Below are positions 36,152 through 46,081 of a stretch of 64,000 bases of DNA, piece after piece. How positions within the stretch are numbered: the stretch's first letter is position 1; every line of letters starts with the position of its first letter. Origin of the DNA: Oscillospiraceae bacterium (GTDB taxonomy: Bacteria > Bacillota > Clostridia > Oscillospirales > Acutalibacteraceae); contig JAAYOC010000018.1 of the NCBI GenBank assembly GCA_012520505.1, forward strand, positions 1-64,000. The letters run 5' to 3'. The position numbers and the translations under genes are program-made. The notes under the pieces were generated by a model. The model ran no database searches. It was not told the DNA's origin and saw only the letters and a list, made by a program, of their open reading frames with translations.

Positions 36152-37273
36152 TTAAGACTTTTTAAGATTCTCAAGAGAAAGTTTTTGGAGGTATGCATTT
36201 ATAAACCCGTCAATGTCCCCGTCCATCACTGCATTTATGTTTCCCATTTCAAAGCCTGTACGTGTATCTTTTACAAGAGTGTACGGCATAAAGACATAGG
36301 ATCTGATTTGGTTTCCCCAAGCGATTTCAGTTTTTATACCTTTAATGTCTTCAATTTTTTCTAAATGTTCACGTTCTTTAATTTCAACGAGTTTAGATTT
36401 GAGCATTCTCATACAAACTTCACGGTTTTGGTGCTGTGAACGTTCTACCTGACAGCATACAACAATACCTGTTGGCTTGTGAATGAGACGTACTGCTGAT
36501 GAGGTTTTATTAACTTTTTGTCCACCTGCACCGGAAGCTCTATATACCTCCATTTCAATATCATCCGGATGAAGGTCAACCTCAATAGTATCATCAATTT
36601 CAGGTACAACTTCAAGGGATGAAAAAGAAGTGTGACGTCTACCGGCAGAGTCGAAAGGTGAAACTCGAACAAGGCGGTGAACACCGGCTTCGGATTTAAG
36701 ATATCCGTAGACATTTTCACCTTCAATAAGAATCGTCGCAGATTTAAGACCTGCTTCATCACCGTCAAGGTAATCAAGAACAGATACCTTAAAACCATGA
36801 CGTTCAGCCCAACGATTATACATCCTAAAAAGCATTTCTGCCCAATCTTGGGCTTCAGTTCCACCTGCTCCTGCGTGGAAAGTGAGAATTGCATTGTGAT
36901 GGTCATATTCGCCTGTGAGAAGCGTTGAAAGAGTCATATTGTTAAGTTTTTTCTTAAATTCCTCAACACTTTCTGTGCATTCATTAATTAGCGATTCATC
37001 ATTCTCTTCGGTTGCAAGTTCTATCATAACAAGAGTATCTTCAAAAAGAGAGTGTAGCTCTTTATAGGATACTATTTTGTTTTTAAGCATACTTGTACGC
37101 TGCAAAACCTTTTGTGAGTTTTCAAGGTCATCCCAAAAGCCTTCTTTTGCAGCTTCTTTTTCCAGTTTTTCTATTTCTTTCCTCGTGGCTTCAAGCCCGA
37201 GAGCAATTTTTAAATCTTCAAGAGGTTTTTCATATTCAAGAAGATTTAGACGTAATTCTTCATATTGGAGCAT
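36152..37273 (-). CDS. prfB: peptide chain release factor 2
   Basis: Recognises UAA/UGA and releases the peptide. 373 aa with SPF in [16 protein letters not shown] (RF2-specific anticodon-like tripeptide) and GGQ in [11 protein letters not shown] (peptide release). The first 35 codons ([20 protein letters not shown]) are in one frame: the programmed UGA frameshift usual in prfB is absent. AAAGGACGG lies before the ATG. Confidence 0.96.
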   Translation of the reverse strand: MLQYEELRLNLLEYEKPLEDLKIALGLEATRKEIEKLEKEAAKEGFWDDLENSQKVLQRTSMLKNKIVSYKELHSLFEDTLVMIELATEENDESLINECTESVEEFKKKLNNMTLSTLLTGEYDHHNAILTFHAGAGGTEAQDWAEMLFRMYNRWAERHGFKVSVLDYLDGDEAGLKSATILIEGENVYGYLKSEAGVHRLVRVSPFDSAGRRHTSFSSLEVVPEIDDTIEVDLHPDDIEMEVYRASGAGGQKVNKTSSAVRLIHKPTGIVVCCQVERSQHQNREVCMRMLKSKLVEIKEREHLEKIEDIKGIKTEIAWGNQIRSYVFMPYTLVKDTRTGFEMGNINAVMDGDIDGFINAYLQKLSLENLKKS

Positions 37274-37303
37274 ATGTTTATCCGTCCTTTCTGGCAGTTT
37301 ATA

Positions 37304-37332
37304 ATTATATTAAAAATGTATCGCATTGTAAA
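37304..37332 (-). promoter_or_regulatory. promoter of prfB
   Basis: On the minus strand TTTACA, 17 bases, TATAAT. Confidence 0.7.
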
Positions 37333-37404
37333 GAAAAATAATGTATAATATCTCATGATAGAAATTCTAAGGTTTTATTTATAAATCGCTTAATGGAGGC
37401 AAAT

Positions 37405-38370
37405 ATGAAGTATAAAAATGAGACTTGTACAATATGTCTCAAAAAGTTTTCAGCAGAAGATGATGTAGTAGTTTGTCCCGATTGTGGCTCACCTTTCCAC
37501 AGAGAATGCTATAAAGAAGCTGAAAAATGTCCTAATTTGGATAAACATGGAAAATTCATTTGGGAGGCAACACAAATAAAGCTTCCTGAAGAGAAAATAT
37601 CAGAACAGAAGAAGGAAATAATTCCACAACGTCTTTCTCAAAATCAGATTCCGGAAAATGGAGTTATAGGTGAAATTCTTGTAGATAAAGATGGCAATCA
37701 GCGTCCGTCTTACAGAGCAATTCGTGGTAATGAAAAAATAGGAAATACAAGAGTTAAAAATTACGGAGAAGTAGTTCAAGTTAATAAGCATAAATATATT
37801 CCACGATTTATGATGTTTGATAAGACAAACCGTAAAATAAGTTGGAACTGGGCTGCTTTTTTCTTTGGCCCTTATTGGTTTGCATTCAGAAAGATGTGGA
37901 AATATGCTATTCTTGCAATGATTATAAGCTCTATTATTCCAATCTCATTTATGAATGAAATAACAGAGTACTATGAAGAAGCATGGAAAGTATATTCAGA
38001 AGTTTTAATGTCGGATTCTTTATCGTCAGAGACTGATTTTAAAGAAATGCAGGATAAATTACTTAAGGAAATGCCAACAGAACCTCGCTCAATGTCTGCA
38101 GCCTCATATATTGATTTTGCAATTAAAATCATAGCAGGTCTTTATGGTAATTACCTCTATATGAAAAAATGTGAGCATGTGATGGAGGCTGCAAAGAAAA
38201 AAGGAAAAACAGAAGAGGTGCAAAAGAAATTTATTGAGAAAAAGGGCGGAAGAAGTATCGCCCATGTTGTTTTATTTACCTTTGTTCAATATGGCTTTCT
38301 TGTAGTGTGCATGGCAATTATGATGGCACTGGGAACTGATCTTGCCACTGAGCTAAGGAGGTTCATTTAA
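37405..38370 (+). CDS. RING-like zinc-ribbon protein with C-terminal DUF2628-type membrane domain
   Basis: Residues 1-45 hold CTICLKKF...CPDCGSPFHRECYKEAEKC, a prokaryotic RING-type treble clef. Residues 140-290 resemble the DUF2628 membrane region: NWAAFFFGPYWFAFRKMWKYAI is its characteristic Trp/Phe-rich entry helix, followed by two more hydrophobic segments. 321 aa. ATG 37405 has GGAGG six bases upstream; the ATG at 37393 overlaps the RBS. Function unknown. It overlaps glmU by one base (TAATG), so the two are cotranscribed. Confidence 0.8.
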   Translation: MKYKNETCTICLKKFSAEDDVVVCPDCGSPFHRECYKEAEKCPNLDKHGKFIWEATQIKLPEEKISEQKKEIIPQRLSQNQIPENGVIGEILVDKDGNQRPSYRAIRGNEKIGNTRVKNYGEVVQVNKHKYIPRFMMFDKTNRKISWNWAAFFFGPYWFAFRKMWKYAILAMIISSIIPISFMNEITEYYEEAWKVYSEVLMSDSLSSETDFKEMQDKLLKEMPTEPRSMSAASYIDFAIKIIAGLYGNYLYMKKCEHVMEAAKKKGKTEEVQKKFIEKKGGRSIAHVVLFTFVQYGFLVVCMAIMMALGTDLATELRRFI

Positions 38371-39782
38371 TGGGAGTAGTAGGGAAAAATTGTGCTGTAG
38401 TTTTAGCCGCCGGTGAAGGAAAAAGAATGAAATCTAACAAGCCAAAAGTTTTGGCATGTGTTCTTTTTAAACCGATGCTTGACTGGGTTTTAGATGCAGT
38501 TAGCGAGAGCGGAATTAACGATACCTGTGTTGTCCTTGGTCATCTTGGTGAGATGGTTGAAATACATCTTGATGGAAGATGTGAAATAGTTTACCAAAAA
38601 GAAAGACTTGGTACAGGACATGCTGTAATGCAAGCGATTGATTATCTTAATTCAAGAGATGCTGAAAATGTATTAATTCTTGCCGGCGATGCACCTTTCA
38701 TTGACCCTCTTACCATTGAGGAATCACTTAGAAAGCATATCTTAATGAATAATGCTGTCACAGTTATTTCTGCGAGAATCAAAAAGCCGTTTGGGTATGG
38801 CCGAATTGTTCGTGACAAAAAAGGAAATTTTATAAAAATAGTTGAACAAACGGATACGACGGAAGAAGAAAATCTAATTAATGAGGTTAACTCAGGTGCT
38901 TATTGGTTTGATAAGCAATGTTTAGTTTATGCTTTAGAACATATAAGTGACAACAATGCATCAAGTGAATATTATCTTACGGACACAATAGATGAACTTC
39001 GTAAAATTGGTAAAAAAACTTATGTGTTTATGACTGACAATTCTGATGTTGCTCTTGGAGCAAATGATAGGTTCCAGCTCATGGAGCTTAACGAAATTGC
39101 ACGTCGTAAAATTCTGTTAAACCATTTGGTAAACGGCGTTGAAATTCCTTGTATGGATGGAATTATAATAGGTACGTATGTTACCATAGGTGCAGGAACA
39201 CTTTTACTTCCAAACACAATCATTAAGGGACGTACAATTATAGGCTCAAACTGTGAACTTGGTCCAAATACTTTTATCAATTCAAGTGTTGTTCATGATA
39301 ATGTTAGACTTAATAATGTTTATTTTGAGTCTTCAGAAATAAGTAATGGTGCAGATATGGGACCATTTGCTCATGTAAGACCAAATTCAATTATTGGTGA
39401 AGGAGTTCATGTTGGCAACTTTGTTGAAATCAAAAATTCAACTATTGGAGAAAAAAGTAAACTTCCTCATCTTTCATATGTTGGTGATTCAGATTTAGGT
39501 AAAAATGTTAATTTTGGATGTGGTGCTCTTACTGTAAATTACGATGGTAAAGTTAAATCTAAAACTACTATTAAAGATAACGCTTTTGTAGGTTGTAATG
39601 TAAATTTAATTGCACCGGTTACCGTTGGTGAGTATACTTATGTTGCAGCGGGTTCAACAATTACAGAAAATGCTCCTGATGGTGCCCTTTCTATTGCACG
39701 TGCAAGACAGGTAAATAAGGAAGACTGGGTAAGTAAGAAAAAACCATATAAAGATATGCCAAAGAAGAAAAAATCTAAATAA
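38370..39782 (+). CDS. glmU: bifunctional UDP-N-acetylglucosamine pyrophosphorylase / glucosamine-1-phosphate N-acetyltransferase
   Basis: Makes UDP-GlcNAc for peptidoglycan. 470 aa: N-terminal uridyltransferase with VLAAGEGKRMKSNKPKVL and ILAGDAPF; C-terminal left-handed beta helix of hexapeptide repeats with RPNSIIGEGVHVGNFVEIKNS and LSYVGDSDLGKNVNFGCG. AAGGAGG is inside the previous gene. The basic tail (KKKPYKDMPKKKKSK) is typical. It is followed by pth after 19 bases. Confidence 0.96.
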   Translation: MGVVGKNCAVVLAAGEGKRMKSNKPKVLACVLFKPMLDWVLDAVSESGINDTCVVLGHLGEMVEIHLDGRCEIVYQKERLGTGHAVMQAIDYLNSRDAENVLILAGDAPFIDPLTIEESLRKHILMNNAVTVISARIKKPFGYGRIVRDKKGNFIKIVEQTDTTEEENLINEVNSGAYWFDKQCLVYALEHISDNNASSEYYLTDTIDELRKIGKKTYVFMTDNSDVALGANDRFQLMELNEIARRKILLNHLVNGVEIPCMDGIIIGTYVTIGAGTLLLPNTIIKGRTIIGSNCELGPNTFINSSVVHDNVRLNNVYFESSEISNGADMGPFAHVRPNSIIGEGVHVGNFVEIKNSTIGEKSKLPHLSYVGDSDLGKNVNFGCGALTVNYDGKVKSKTTIKDNAFVGCNVNLIAPVTVGEYTYVAAGSTITENAPDGALSIARARQVNKEDWVSKKKPYKDMPKKKKSK

Positions 39783-39801
39783 GTAGTATGGAGACGACTG
39801 T

Positions 39802-40362
39802 ATGTTTATAATTGCAGGACTTGGAAATCCGGGTCCAGATTATGAAAAGACTCGTCACAACATTGGCTTTATTACGGCAAATGCACTTGCAGAGGACTGT
39901 GGAACGAAGGTTGATTATTTAAAATTCGGTGCTCTTACAGTACAGGTCGTGATAGGCGGAGAGAAATGTCTTATTATGAAACCGCAAACCTATATGAATA
40001 ATAGTGGCGAAGCCGTAGGGCGAGCCGCAAGGTTTTATAAGGTACCACCTGAAAATGTAATTATAATTTCAGATGATGTGTCGTTAAAACCAGGTTTGCT
40101 TCGAATAAGACGGCAAGGCTCCGCCGGTGGACATAATGGGCTGAAAAGTATAATTGCTCACCTAGGTTCAGAAAATTTTCCTAGAATTAAAATTGGCGTC
40201 GGCGATAGAGATAATCCGGAAATTGATCTTGCAGACCATGTTTTAGGAAAATTTTTAAAAGAGGATATTTCTTTGATGAACGAGGCTATAAAGTCGGCGG
40301 TAGAAGCGACAAAGCTCATTATTGAAGGCCAAATTGACGAGGCAATGAACAAATATAATTAA
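39802..40362 (+). CDS. pth: peptidyl-tRNA hydrolase
   Basis: Recycles peptidyl-tRNA dropped from ribosomes. 186 aa: IIAGLGNPGPDYEKTRHNIGF (catalytic His), KPQTYMNNSGEAV, SDDVSLKPGLLRIRRQGSAGGHNGLKSI. The classical neighbour order glmU-pth-mfd is kept. Confidence 0.97.
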   Translation: MFIIAGLGNPGPDYEKTRHNIGFITANALAEDCGTKVDYLKFGALTVQVVIGGEKCLIMKPQTYMNNSGEAVGRAARFYKVPPENVIIISDDVSLKPGLLRIRRQGSAGGHNGLKSIIAHLGSENFPRIKIGVGDRDNPEIDLADHVLGKFLKEDISLMNEAIKSAVEATKLIIEGQIDEAMNKYN

Positions 40363-40373
40363 AAAACTTAAGA

Positions 40374-40396
40374 CCCCCCACTCTTGTCGAGTGGGG
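40374..40396 (+). other. GC-rich hairpin between pth and mfd
   Basis: CCCCCACTC and GAGTGGGGG pair around TTGTC. No T-run follows on the plus strand, so it may be an attenuating or processing hairpin rather than a full terminator. The remaining 120 bases to mfd hold no gene. Confidence 0.5.
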
Positions 40397-40535
40397 GACA
40401 AAGCACGTTGAGGGTGAAATTAAAAATAAGCATGAGTGTACTATATGTGACGTAACATATATTTGAGTTTTATGGCAAATTTAGAAGTATATATGTTGGA
40501 AATATGCAAAGAACTGAGTGAATTGGAGAAGAAAA

Positions 40536-43500
40536 TTGAAAGCATTTTCAAAAGTAATTAGAAAATCGAAAACTTATAAAAATTTAGAAGAAGCAATCGG
40601 TCTTCGCAGAATACCTGTGGGGGTTTTAGGTGTTGCCGGAATTCATAAAGCATTGATAATTCATTCGCTTTGTGAAAATTTAAAGAAAAGAGCATTTGTA
40701 ATTACTCCGGATGAGGCAAGTGCTAGTAGGCTTTGTGACGATTTAAATGCTTTTGGAACAAAATCTGTTCTTGCGCCTGAAAGAGATTTAAGTTTTATCT
40801 CTTCTCAAACATCTTCAAAAGAATATGAAAGAATGAGGATTGCAGCTTTTTCAAATTGGGTTCAAAAAACTTGCGATGTAGTTGTAATACCGGCTTCAGC
40901 TGTGATTCAAAAAACGATTCCAAAAGAAATATTAGAACAACGAATTGTTGTTTTGAAACAAGGGGAAGAAATTTCTCTAGAAAAACTTACAACAATATTG
41001 GAAACAACGGGATATAGACATTCAACTGAAGTTGAAGGAACGGGTCAATATTCTACTCGAGGAGGTATTGTAGATTTTTTTCCACCTTCATCAAAAAATC
41101 CAATTCGTCTTGAACTCTGGGGAGATGAAATAAATCAAATTGTAGAATTTGACCCTGAAACACAACGCAGGATAGGGCAAGTTAAAGAAGTGGAACTTAC
41201 ACCTTCTTTAGAAATCTTTACGAACGATATTGACGAATTTACAAAGCAACTCGAAATATATGCTAAAAGAGTTAGAGGTAAAGAAGCTGAAACTTTAAAA
41301 CAAAAAATTTTAGACGATGTAGGAAATCTTAGAGGTGGAATTCGAGATATCTGTCTTGACAAATACATAAATATCGTTTATGAAAACACAAAAATCCCTC
41401 TCTCATACCTTGAAAAGGACGACCTTTTATTTGTAACGGAAAGTGCAAATGTAAAAGAAAAAGTTAATGCCAACTATAAACTCTATTCAAGGGAAATAAA
41501 AGAAGCATTAATTGATGGTGAATATTCAAAAGTTTTTGGTGATTTATATATAAATTTCACAACGCTTGTTGAAACCTTTAAAAATGCAAGCACAGTCTAT
41601 CTCGATAATTTTGCAAGAGGTAGTTTTGATATTCCGATTAAAGAACTTGTAACTTTTTCATTTGGTCAAACGCCTGCTTGGAATGGTACTACTTCGTCTT
41701 TGGTTGAATTTTTAAAACTTGATACAAATAAGACAATGATAGTGGCTGCAGGTAATATAAAAAATGCGAAACAAGTAGCAGATGACTTAAATGCTGCAGA
41801 TATAAAGGCAATTTTTCATCCAAATATACCAACCGAGTTTCCATCAGAAAAAGTTTCAGTTTTAGCTTCAACTTTTTCAGCAGGAGTAGTTGTATCGGAA
41901 GCAAATTTTGGAATTATAACTCACGGACAATTAAGTTCTGCTCTAAGAAAGCGATATAGAACTAAAAGTGAAAATGCTTTTCATAGTCTTGACGAACTTC
42001 ACAAGGGTGACTACATTGTTCACACAATCCATGGTGTTGGTGTTTTTGAAGGTATAGAAAAGCTGACAGTATCGGGGTTTGAGAAGGATTATATAAAAAT
42101 CAAATATGCTAAAGGCGATGTGCTTTATGTTCCAATAACGCAACTCGATTTAGTGTCAAAATATATAGGCCCAAGGGATGATGTTAAACGAGTAAAAATC
42201 AATCGCCTTGGGGGTAAAGAATGGGAAAAATCGAAAGCTAAAGTTCGCTTTGCTGTAAATGATATGGCAAAAGAACTTACAGAACTTTATGCGAAACGAC
42301 TTGCAACTTCCGGATATGCTTTTTCCGAAGATATAGATATGCAAAGTGATTTTGAACGTCGTTTTGAGTATGACGAAACAGAAGACCAACTCAATTGTAT
42401 TAGAGAAATAAAAGAGGATATGGAAAAACCTGTTCCAATGGACCGACTTCTCTGTGGCGATGTAGGTTTTGGTAAAACAGAAGTAGCATTAAGAGCAGCA
42501 TTTAAATGCATCGCAGACCAAAAACAATGTGCAATTTTAGTTCCTACTACCATTCTTGCTTTTCAACATTACAACACAATTTTAAAGCGATTTGATGGCT
42601 TCCCATTCGAAATAGAGATGCTTTCTCGTTTTAATTCTCCGGCAAATCAAAAAAAGATAGTAAAAGACTTAAAAAACGGATATGTAGATATAGTTGTCGG
42701 TACTCATAGACTTATATCGAAGGATGTAGAATTTAAAGATTTAGGTCTTTTAATTGTAGATGAAGAACAACGTTTTGGTGTTGGTCAAAAGGAAGAATTA
42801 AAAGAAAAATTTCCAAATGTAGATGTACTTACTCTTTCAGCGACACCTATTCCGAGAACACTTAATATGGCTATGACCGGAATTCGTGATATGTCGATTA
42901 TTGAAGAGGCACCACTTGACAGACATCCTGTTCAGACATATGTACTTGAATATGATATAGGGGTTATTGTTAGTGCAATAGAGAAGGAGCTTCGTAGAGG
43001 CGGACAGGTCTATTATATGCATAACAATATAGAAAGTATTATTGCTTGTGCAACTAAGCTTCGTGAACTTCTTCCTGAAGCCAGGATAGGAATCGCTCAC
43101 GGTAGAATGACAGAAAACGCACTTTCAAATGTTTGGAAGCAACTTGTTGAAGGAGAAATTGATATTCTCTGCTGTACAACAATTATTGAAACAGGTGTTG
43201 ATGTTCCTAACGTAAACACTCTTATAGTCGAAAATGCAGATAGATTAGGTCTTTCTCAGTTACATCAGATTCGTGGTAGAATTGGTCGTTCCTCAAGAAG
43301 AGCAACTGCTTATTTTACATTTTTTGGTGGCAAGGAACTTACAGATATTGCATATAGACGTCTTACTGCAATTCGTGAATATACGGAATTTGGTTCCGGT
43401 TTTAAAATTGCAATGAGAGATTTAGAACTTCGGGGAGCGGGTTCACTTCTCGGTTCAAAACAGCATGGTCATATGGAAGTTGTCGGTTATGATATGTATT

Positions 43501-44105
43501 TGAAAATACTTGCCGATGCAATAAAAGAAAACAAAAGTTTGAGTTTAGATGACGCAGAAAACATAAAAGATCAATCTAAATCTGATTGTCTTATAGACAT
43601 TCAGATTGATGCACATATTCCTGAAAAATATATTGAAAGTGTTCCGCATAGACTTGCAGTTTATAGAAGAATTGCAGATATTAGAAAAAAAGAAGACGCA
43701 GCGGATGTAGTTGATGAACTTCAAGACCGTTTTGGCGAACCGCCACAGTCGGTACTTGGTCTTATTGAAGTTTCACTTCTTAGAAACACCGCTGCACAGA
43801 TTGGTATATATGAAATTGCTCAAAGAATGGATAATTTGCTTTTCTATTGGAATGATATCGATATGAAAGCAGTTGTTAGTCTAAATGAAGCAATGAAGGG
43901 TCAAATACGTGTTAGTGCAGGTACAAAACCTTATATTTCCGTAAAAGTTAAAAAGCAATCTGAAACAATAAAAATTTTGAAAGATACCTTAATGATTTTA
44001 GCTAACCATACAAGGGATGACGATAAAGAAAATAAAGAAAAATCGAAACAGGAAATAAAAGGAAATAAAAGGGATAAAAGAAGTAAAAGAAAAGAAAAAA
44101 GATGA
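40536..44105 (+). CDS. mfd: transcription-repair coupling factor
   Basis: Removes stalled RNA polymerase at DNA lesions and recruits UvrA. 1189 aa: N-terminal UvrB-like part (GQYSTRGGIVDFFPP), RNA-polymerase-interacting domain (GDYIVHTIHGVGVFEGIEKL), helicase motor with GDVGFGKTEVALRAAF (Walker A), DEEQRFG and GRIGRSSRRATAYF, then the TRCF C-terminal domain. TTG 40536 is favoured because GGAGA lies seven bases upstream; GTG 40518 is open but without RBS. The last 25 residues are Lys/Arg/Glu-rich and the matching purine-rich DNA continues past the stop. Confidence 0.96.
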   Translation: MKAFSKVIRKSKTYKNLEEAIGLRRIPVGVLGVAGIHKALIIHSLCENLKKRAFVITPDEASASRLCDDLNAFGTKSVLAPERDLSFISSQTSSKEYERMRIAAFSNWVQKTCDVVVIPASAVIQKTIPKEILEQRIVVLKQGEEISLEKLTTILETTGYRHSTEVEGTGQYSTRGGIVDFFPPSSKNPIRLELWGDEINQIVEFDPETQRRIGQVKEVELTPSLEIFTNDIDEFTKQLEIYAKRVRGKEAETLKQKILDDVGNLRGGIRDICLDKYINIVYENTKIPLSYLEKDDLLFVTESANVKEKVNANYKLYSREIKEALIDGEYSKVFGDLYINFTTLVETFKNASTVYLDNFARGSFDIPIKELVTFSFGQTPAWNGTTSSLVEFLKLDTNKTMIVAAGNIKNAKQVADDLNAADIKAIFHPNIPTEFPSEKVSVLASTFSAGVVVSEANFGIITHGQLSSALRKRYRTKSENAFHSLDELHKGDYIVHTIHGVGVFEGIEKLTVSGFEKDYIKIKYAKGDVLYVPITQLDLVSKYIGPRDDVKRVKINRLGGKEWEKSKAKVRFAVNDMAKELTELYAKRLATSGYAFSEDIDMQSDFERRFEYDETEDQLNCIREIKEDMEKPVPMDRLLCGDVGFGKTEVALRAAFKCIADQKQCAILVPTTILAFQHYNTILKRFDGFPFEIEMLSRFNSPANQKKIVKDLKNGYVDIVVGTHRLISKDVEFKDLGLLIVDEEQRFGVGQKEELKEKFPNVDVLTLSATPIPRTLNMAMTGIRDMSIIEEAPLDRHPVQTYVLEYDIGVIVSAIEKELRRGGQVYYMHNNIESIIACATKLRELLPEARIGIAHGRMTENALSNVWKQLVEGEIDILCCTTIIETGVDVPNVNTLIVENADRLGLSQLHQIRGRIGRSSRRATAYFTFFGGKELTDIAYRRLTAIREYTEFGSGFKIAMRDLELRGAGSLLGSKQHGHMEVVGYDMYLKILADAIKENKSLSLDDAENIKDQSKSDCLIDIQIDAHIPEKYIESVPHRLAVYRRIADIRKKEDAADVVDELQDRFGEPPQSVLGLIEVSLLRNTAAQIGIYEIAQRMDNLLFYWNDIDMKAVVSLNEAMKGQIRVSAGTKPYISVKVKKQSETIKILKDTLMILANHTRDDDKENKEKSKQEIKGNKRDKRSKRKEKR

Positions 44106-44167
44106 AAGAAAAAAAGAAATAAAAGATATAGAAAGGAATAATAAAAAGCATAGTAACGCGAGGAAAT

Positions 44168-44202
44168 AAAAAAAGTAGCAGTCAAACGACTACTACTTTT
44201 TA
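44168..44202 (+). terminator. mfd terminator
   Basis: AAAAAGTAG-C-AGTC and GACT-A-CTACTTTTT around AAAC, followed by T and A-rich sequence. Confidence 0.8.
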
Positions 44203-44262
44203 AAATCTAACTTTAAGGGGTCACTTTAAATGACTACCACTTCTTAAAATTTAACTTTTGGA
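44187..44262 (+). repeat. diverged tandem duplication of about 42 bases after mfd
   Basis: GACTACTACTTTTTAAAATC plus TAACTTTAAGGGG recurs as GACTACCACTTCTTAAAATT plus TAACTTTTGGAGG. The second copy leads into a second hairpin. Confidence 0.75.
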
Positions 44263-44287
44263 GGGCGGTTCAAAACCGCCCCCTTTT
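44263..44287 (+). terminator. second hairpin terminator between mfd and the ABC permease
   Basis: GGGCGGTT and AACCGCCC around CAA, followed by CCTTTTATG; probably a back-up terminator for mfd. Confidence 0.65.
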
Positions 44288-44359
44288 ATGTCAGCTGATT
44301 ATTCAAAACATTTTTATCAGCATATCAGTTATTTGTTTGCTCGTTAATTCACTAATTCT

Positions 44360-45217
44360 TTAATCTAAATTTAATCTGTGTTTCATAATATAGGTTGTAA
44401 ACCAAAAGGTTAAACCTATAAAGAATGTATCAATTATGATGTTTCCAATAACAACAATTTGAAGAGCTTTACCGGAACTTTGTGTAAAGATTGAATAATA
44501 GTTTGGAATAACACTTGTTGCTATTGCAAGGTATATGCCCATAATTGCCCAAGAGGCAAGAAAAATTATAATGTAAGCTACAATTGTACCGATAATCTTG
44601 TGTTTCTTTGAAATGAGCATTCCAAAAGCTACTGAAGCATACCAGGAAAGAATGAAACGGGTTATGTATGTGAATGCGAGAAGAATAATTTCAATTGCAA
44701 ATACCCAAATAGGAACACCGAGTTCTCTTTCAAGGAACTCGCCTTCGCGTTCATAAAGGTCTTTGAATGAATCAAATATGTTTTTAAATAATTCAATGAT
44801 CCTATCATAATGTCCGATTGTAATGTAAAGAGAGAAAAGTGCAATTGCAAGACTTAAGAAAATCCAAAACCATGAATTGAAAAGTTTTGAAAACACAAGA
44901 TTTGTAGGTCTTGTAGGAAGAGTTAACATGAGATAGCCTTCGTCTGTGAAAAAGTTTCTATAGAATCTGTATACCATGAAAAGAATTGTGATTACTAAAA
45001 GAGAGATAAATGCAAAAACATAAATTGTTGAAATAAGCGACGACAAAGTCTTAATTATCTTAACAAATGTTATTGGGACAGAATCTATGAGCGATTGTCT
45101 TGAAGTTAACCAAGTTAAAAAACGACCAACAACTGAAACAATTAAAACTGCAATATAGGATGGGAATGCTATTCTTGCACAGTCAAGAAATTCGTGTTTT
45201 GTAAGTTTGCCTAACAT
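44360..45217 (-). CDS. ABC-2-type transporter membrane protein
   Basis: 285 aa with six hydrophobic segments and no clear family motif beyond the pattern of ABC-2 permeases paired with YtrB-like ATPases (MLGKLTKHEFLDCAR at the start; GYLMLTLPTRPTNLVFSKLFNSWFW in two parts around the second helix). The coding start overlaps the ATPase stop by seven bases (ATGTTAG), so the two proteins are made together and probably form one exporter. The substrate is unknown. Confidence 0.75.
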   Translation of the reverse strand: MLGKLTKHEFLDCARIAFPSYIAVLIVSVVGRFLTWLTSRQSLIDSVPITFVKIIKTLSSLISTIYVFAFISLLVITILFMVYRFYRNFFTDEGYLMLTLPTRPTNLVFSKLFNSWFWIFLSLAIALFSLYITIGHYDRIIELFKNIFDSFKDLYEREGEFLERELGVPIWVFAIEIILLAFTYITRFILSWYASVAFGMLISKKHKIIGTIVAYIIIFLASWAIMGIYLAIATSVIPNYYSIFTQSSGKALQIVVIGNIIIDTFFIGLTFWFTTYIMKHRLNLD

Positions 45218-45906
45218 CTAAACACCTCCCTAAACATTGCATCAACAGTTTTCCCTTTAGCATGAACCTTATCTGCGCTTTCATGCATAAGAATTTCACC
45301 TTCCTGGATGAAGATAAATTCATTGAGAACAGACTCTACATCGGCAATAAGGTGAGTTGAAATGAGAACAGTTGAATTTTCACAATAGTTGCTAATTATA
45401 GTTTCAAGAATGTAATCTCTTGCCGCCGGATCAACGCCGCCGATTGGCTCATCAAGAAGATAGAGCTTTGCGTTACGACTCATTACAAGAATAAGTTGAA
45501 CTTTTTCTCTATTACCTTTTGAGAGTTCTTTGAGTTTTTTTGTTGGATCAATACCAAGTCTTTCGAGCATTTCATTAGCTTTATTTTTATCAAAATCTGA
45601 ATAGAAATCTGCCATGAAAGCTATTTGATTATTGACTTTTTTCCCAAGGTCCAGAAAATTTTTTTCCGGAAGATAAGATACAAGTTTTTTTGATTCAATG
45701 CCCGGTTTGAAAGAGCAAACTTTGATTTCACCTGAAGTTGGTAAAAGAAGACCAGAAGCCAGTTTAATGAGAGTTGTTTTTCCGGAACCGTTTGGACCCA
45801 GCAAACCAATGATTTTACCTTCAGGTAAAGATAATGAAATCCCTTTTAAAGCGACAGTACTACCATATTGTTTTTTAAGGTGTGCACACTCTAAAACTGC
45901 TGCCAA
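45211..45906 (-). CDS. ABC transporter ATP-binding protein (YtrB/ABC-2 exporter type)
   Basis: 231 aa: Walker A LLGPNGSGKTT, signature LSKGNREKVQL (LSxG variant usual in this group), Walker B LYLLDEPIGGVD, H-loop STHLIADVE. TTG 45906 is chosen because AAGGAGG lies eight bases upstream; the open frame reaches 45969 but without RBS. It is paired with the overlapping permease gene. Confidence 0.9.
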   Translation of the reverse strand: MAAVLECAHLKKQYGSTVALKGISLSLPEGKIIGLLGPNGSGKTTLIKLASGLLLPTSGEIKVCSFKPGIESKKLVSYLPEKNFLDLGKKVNNQIAFMADFYSDFDKNKANEMLERLGIDPTKKLKELSKGNREKVQLILVMSRNAKLYLLDEPIGGVDPAARDYILETIISNYCENSTVLISTHLIADVESVLNEFIFIQEGEILMHESADKVHAKGKTVDAMFREVFRC

Positions 45907-45981
45907 TTTTGGTACCTCCTTATACTTTTTTGGATAAATTTCTCTAATATAATACCACAAAATTCTCACGTGTAAATAAAA

Positions 45982-46010
45982 TTGACATAAAATAAAAAAT
46001 TCTGTATTAT
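45982..46010 (+). promoter_or_regulatory. promoter of the second anchored repeat protein
   Basis: TTGACA (45982-45987), 17 bases, TATTAT (46005-46010). Confidence 0.75.
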
Positions 46011-46081
46011 TATTGGGTATTTAAGATTTTAAAATTAACGTTTTAAAGTTTCGGATTAAACATTTGAGAGGGGATAATTAT

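Noticed and set aside
40374-40396. Terminator between pth and mfd
   Set aside because: The stem is strong, but no T-run follows on the plus strand, so it is listed only as a hairpin.
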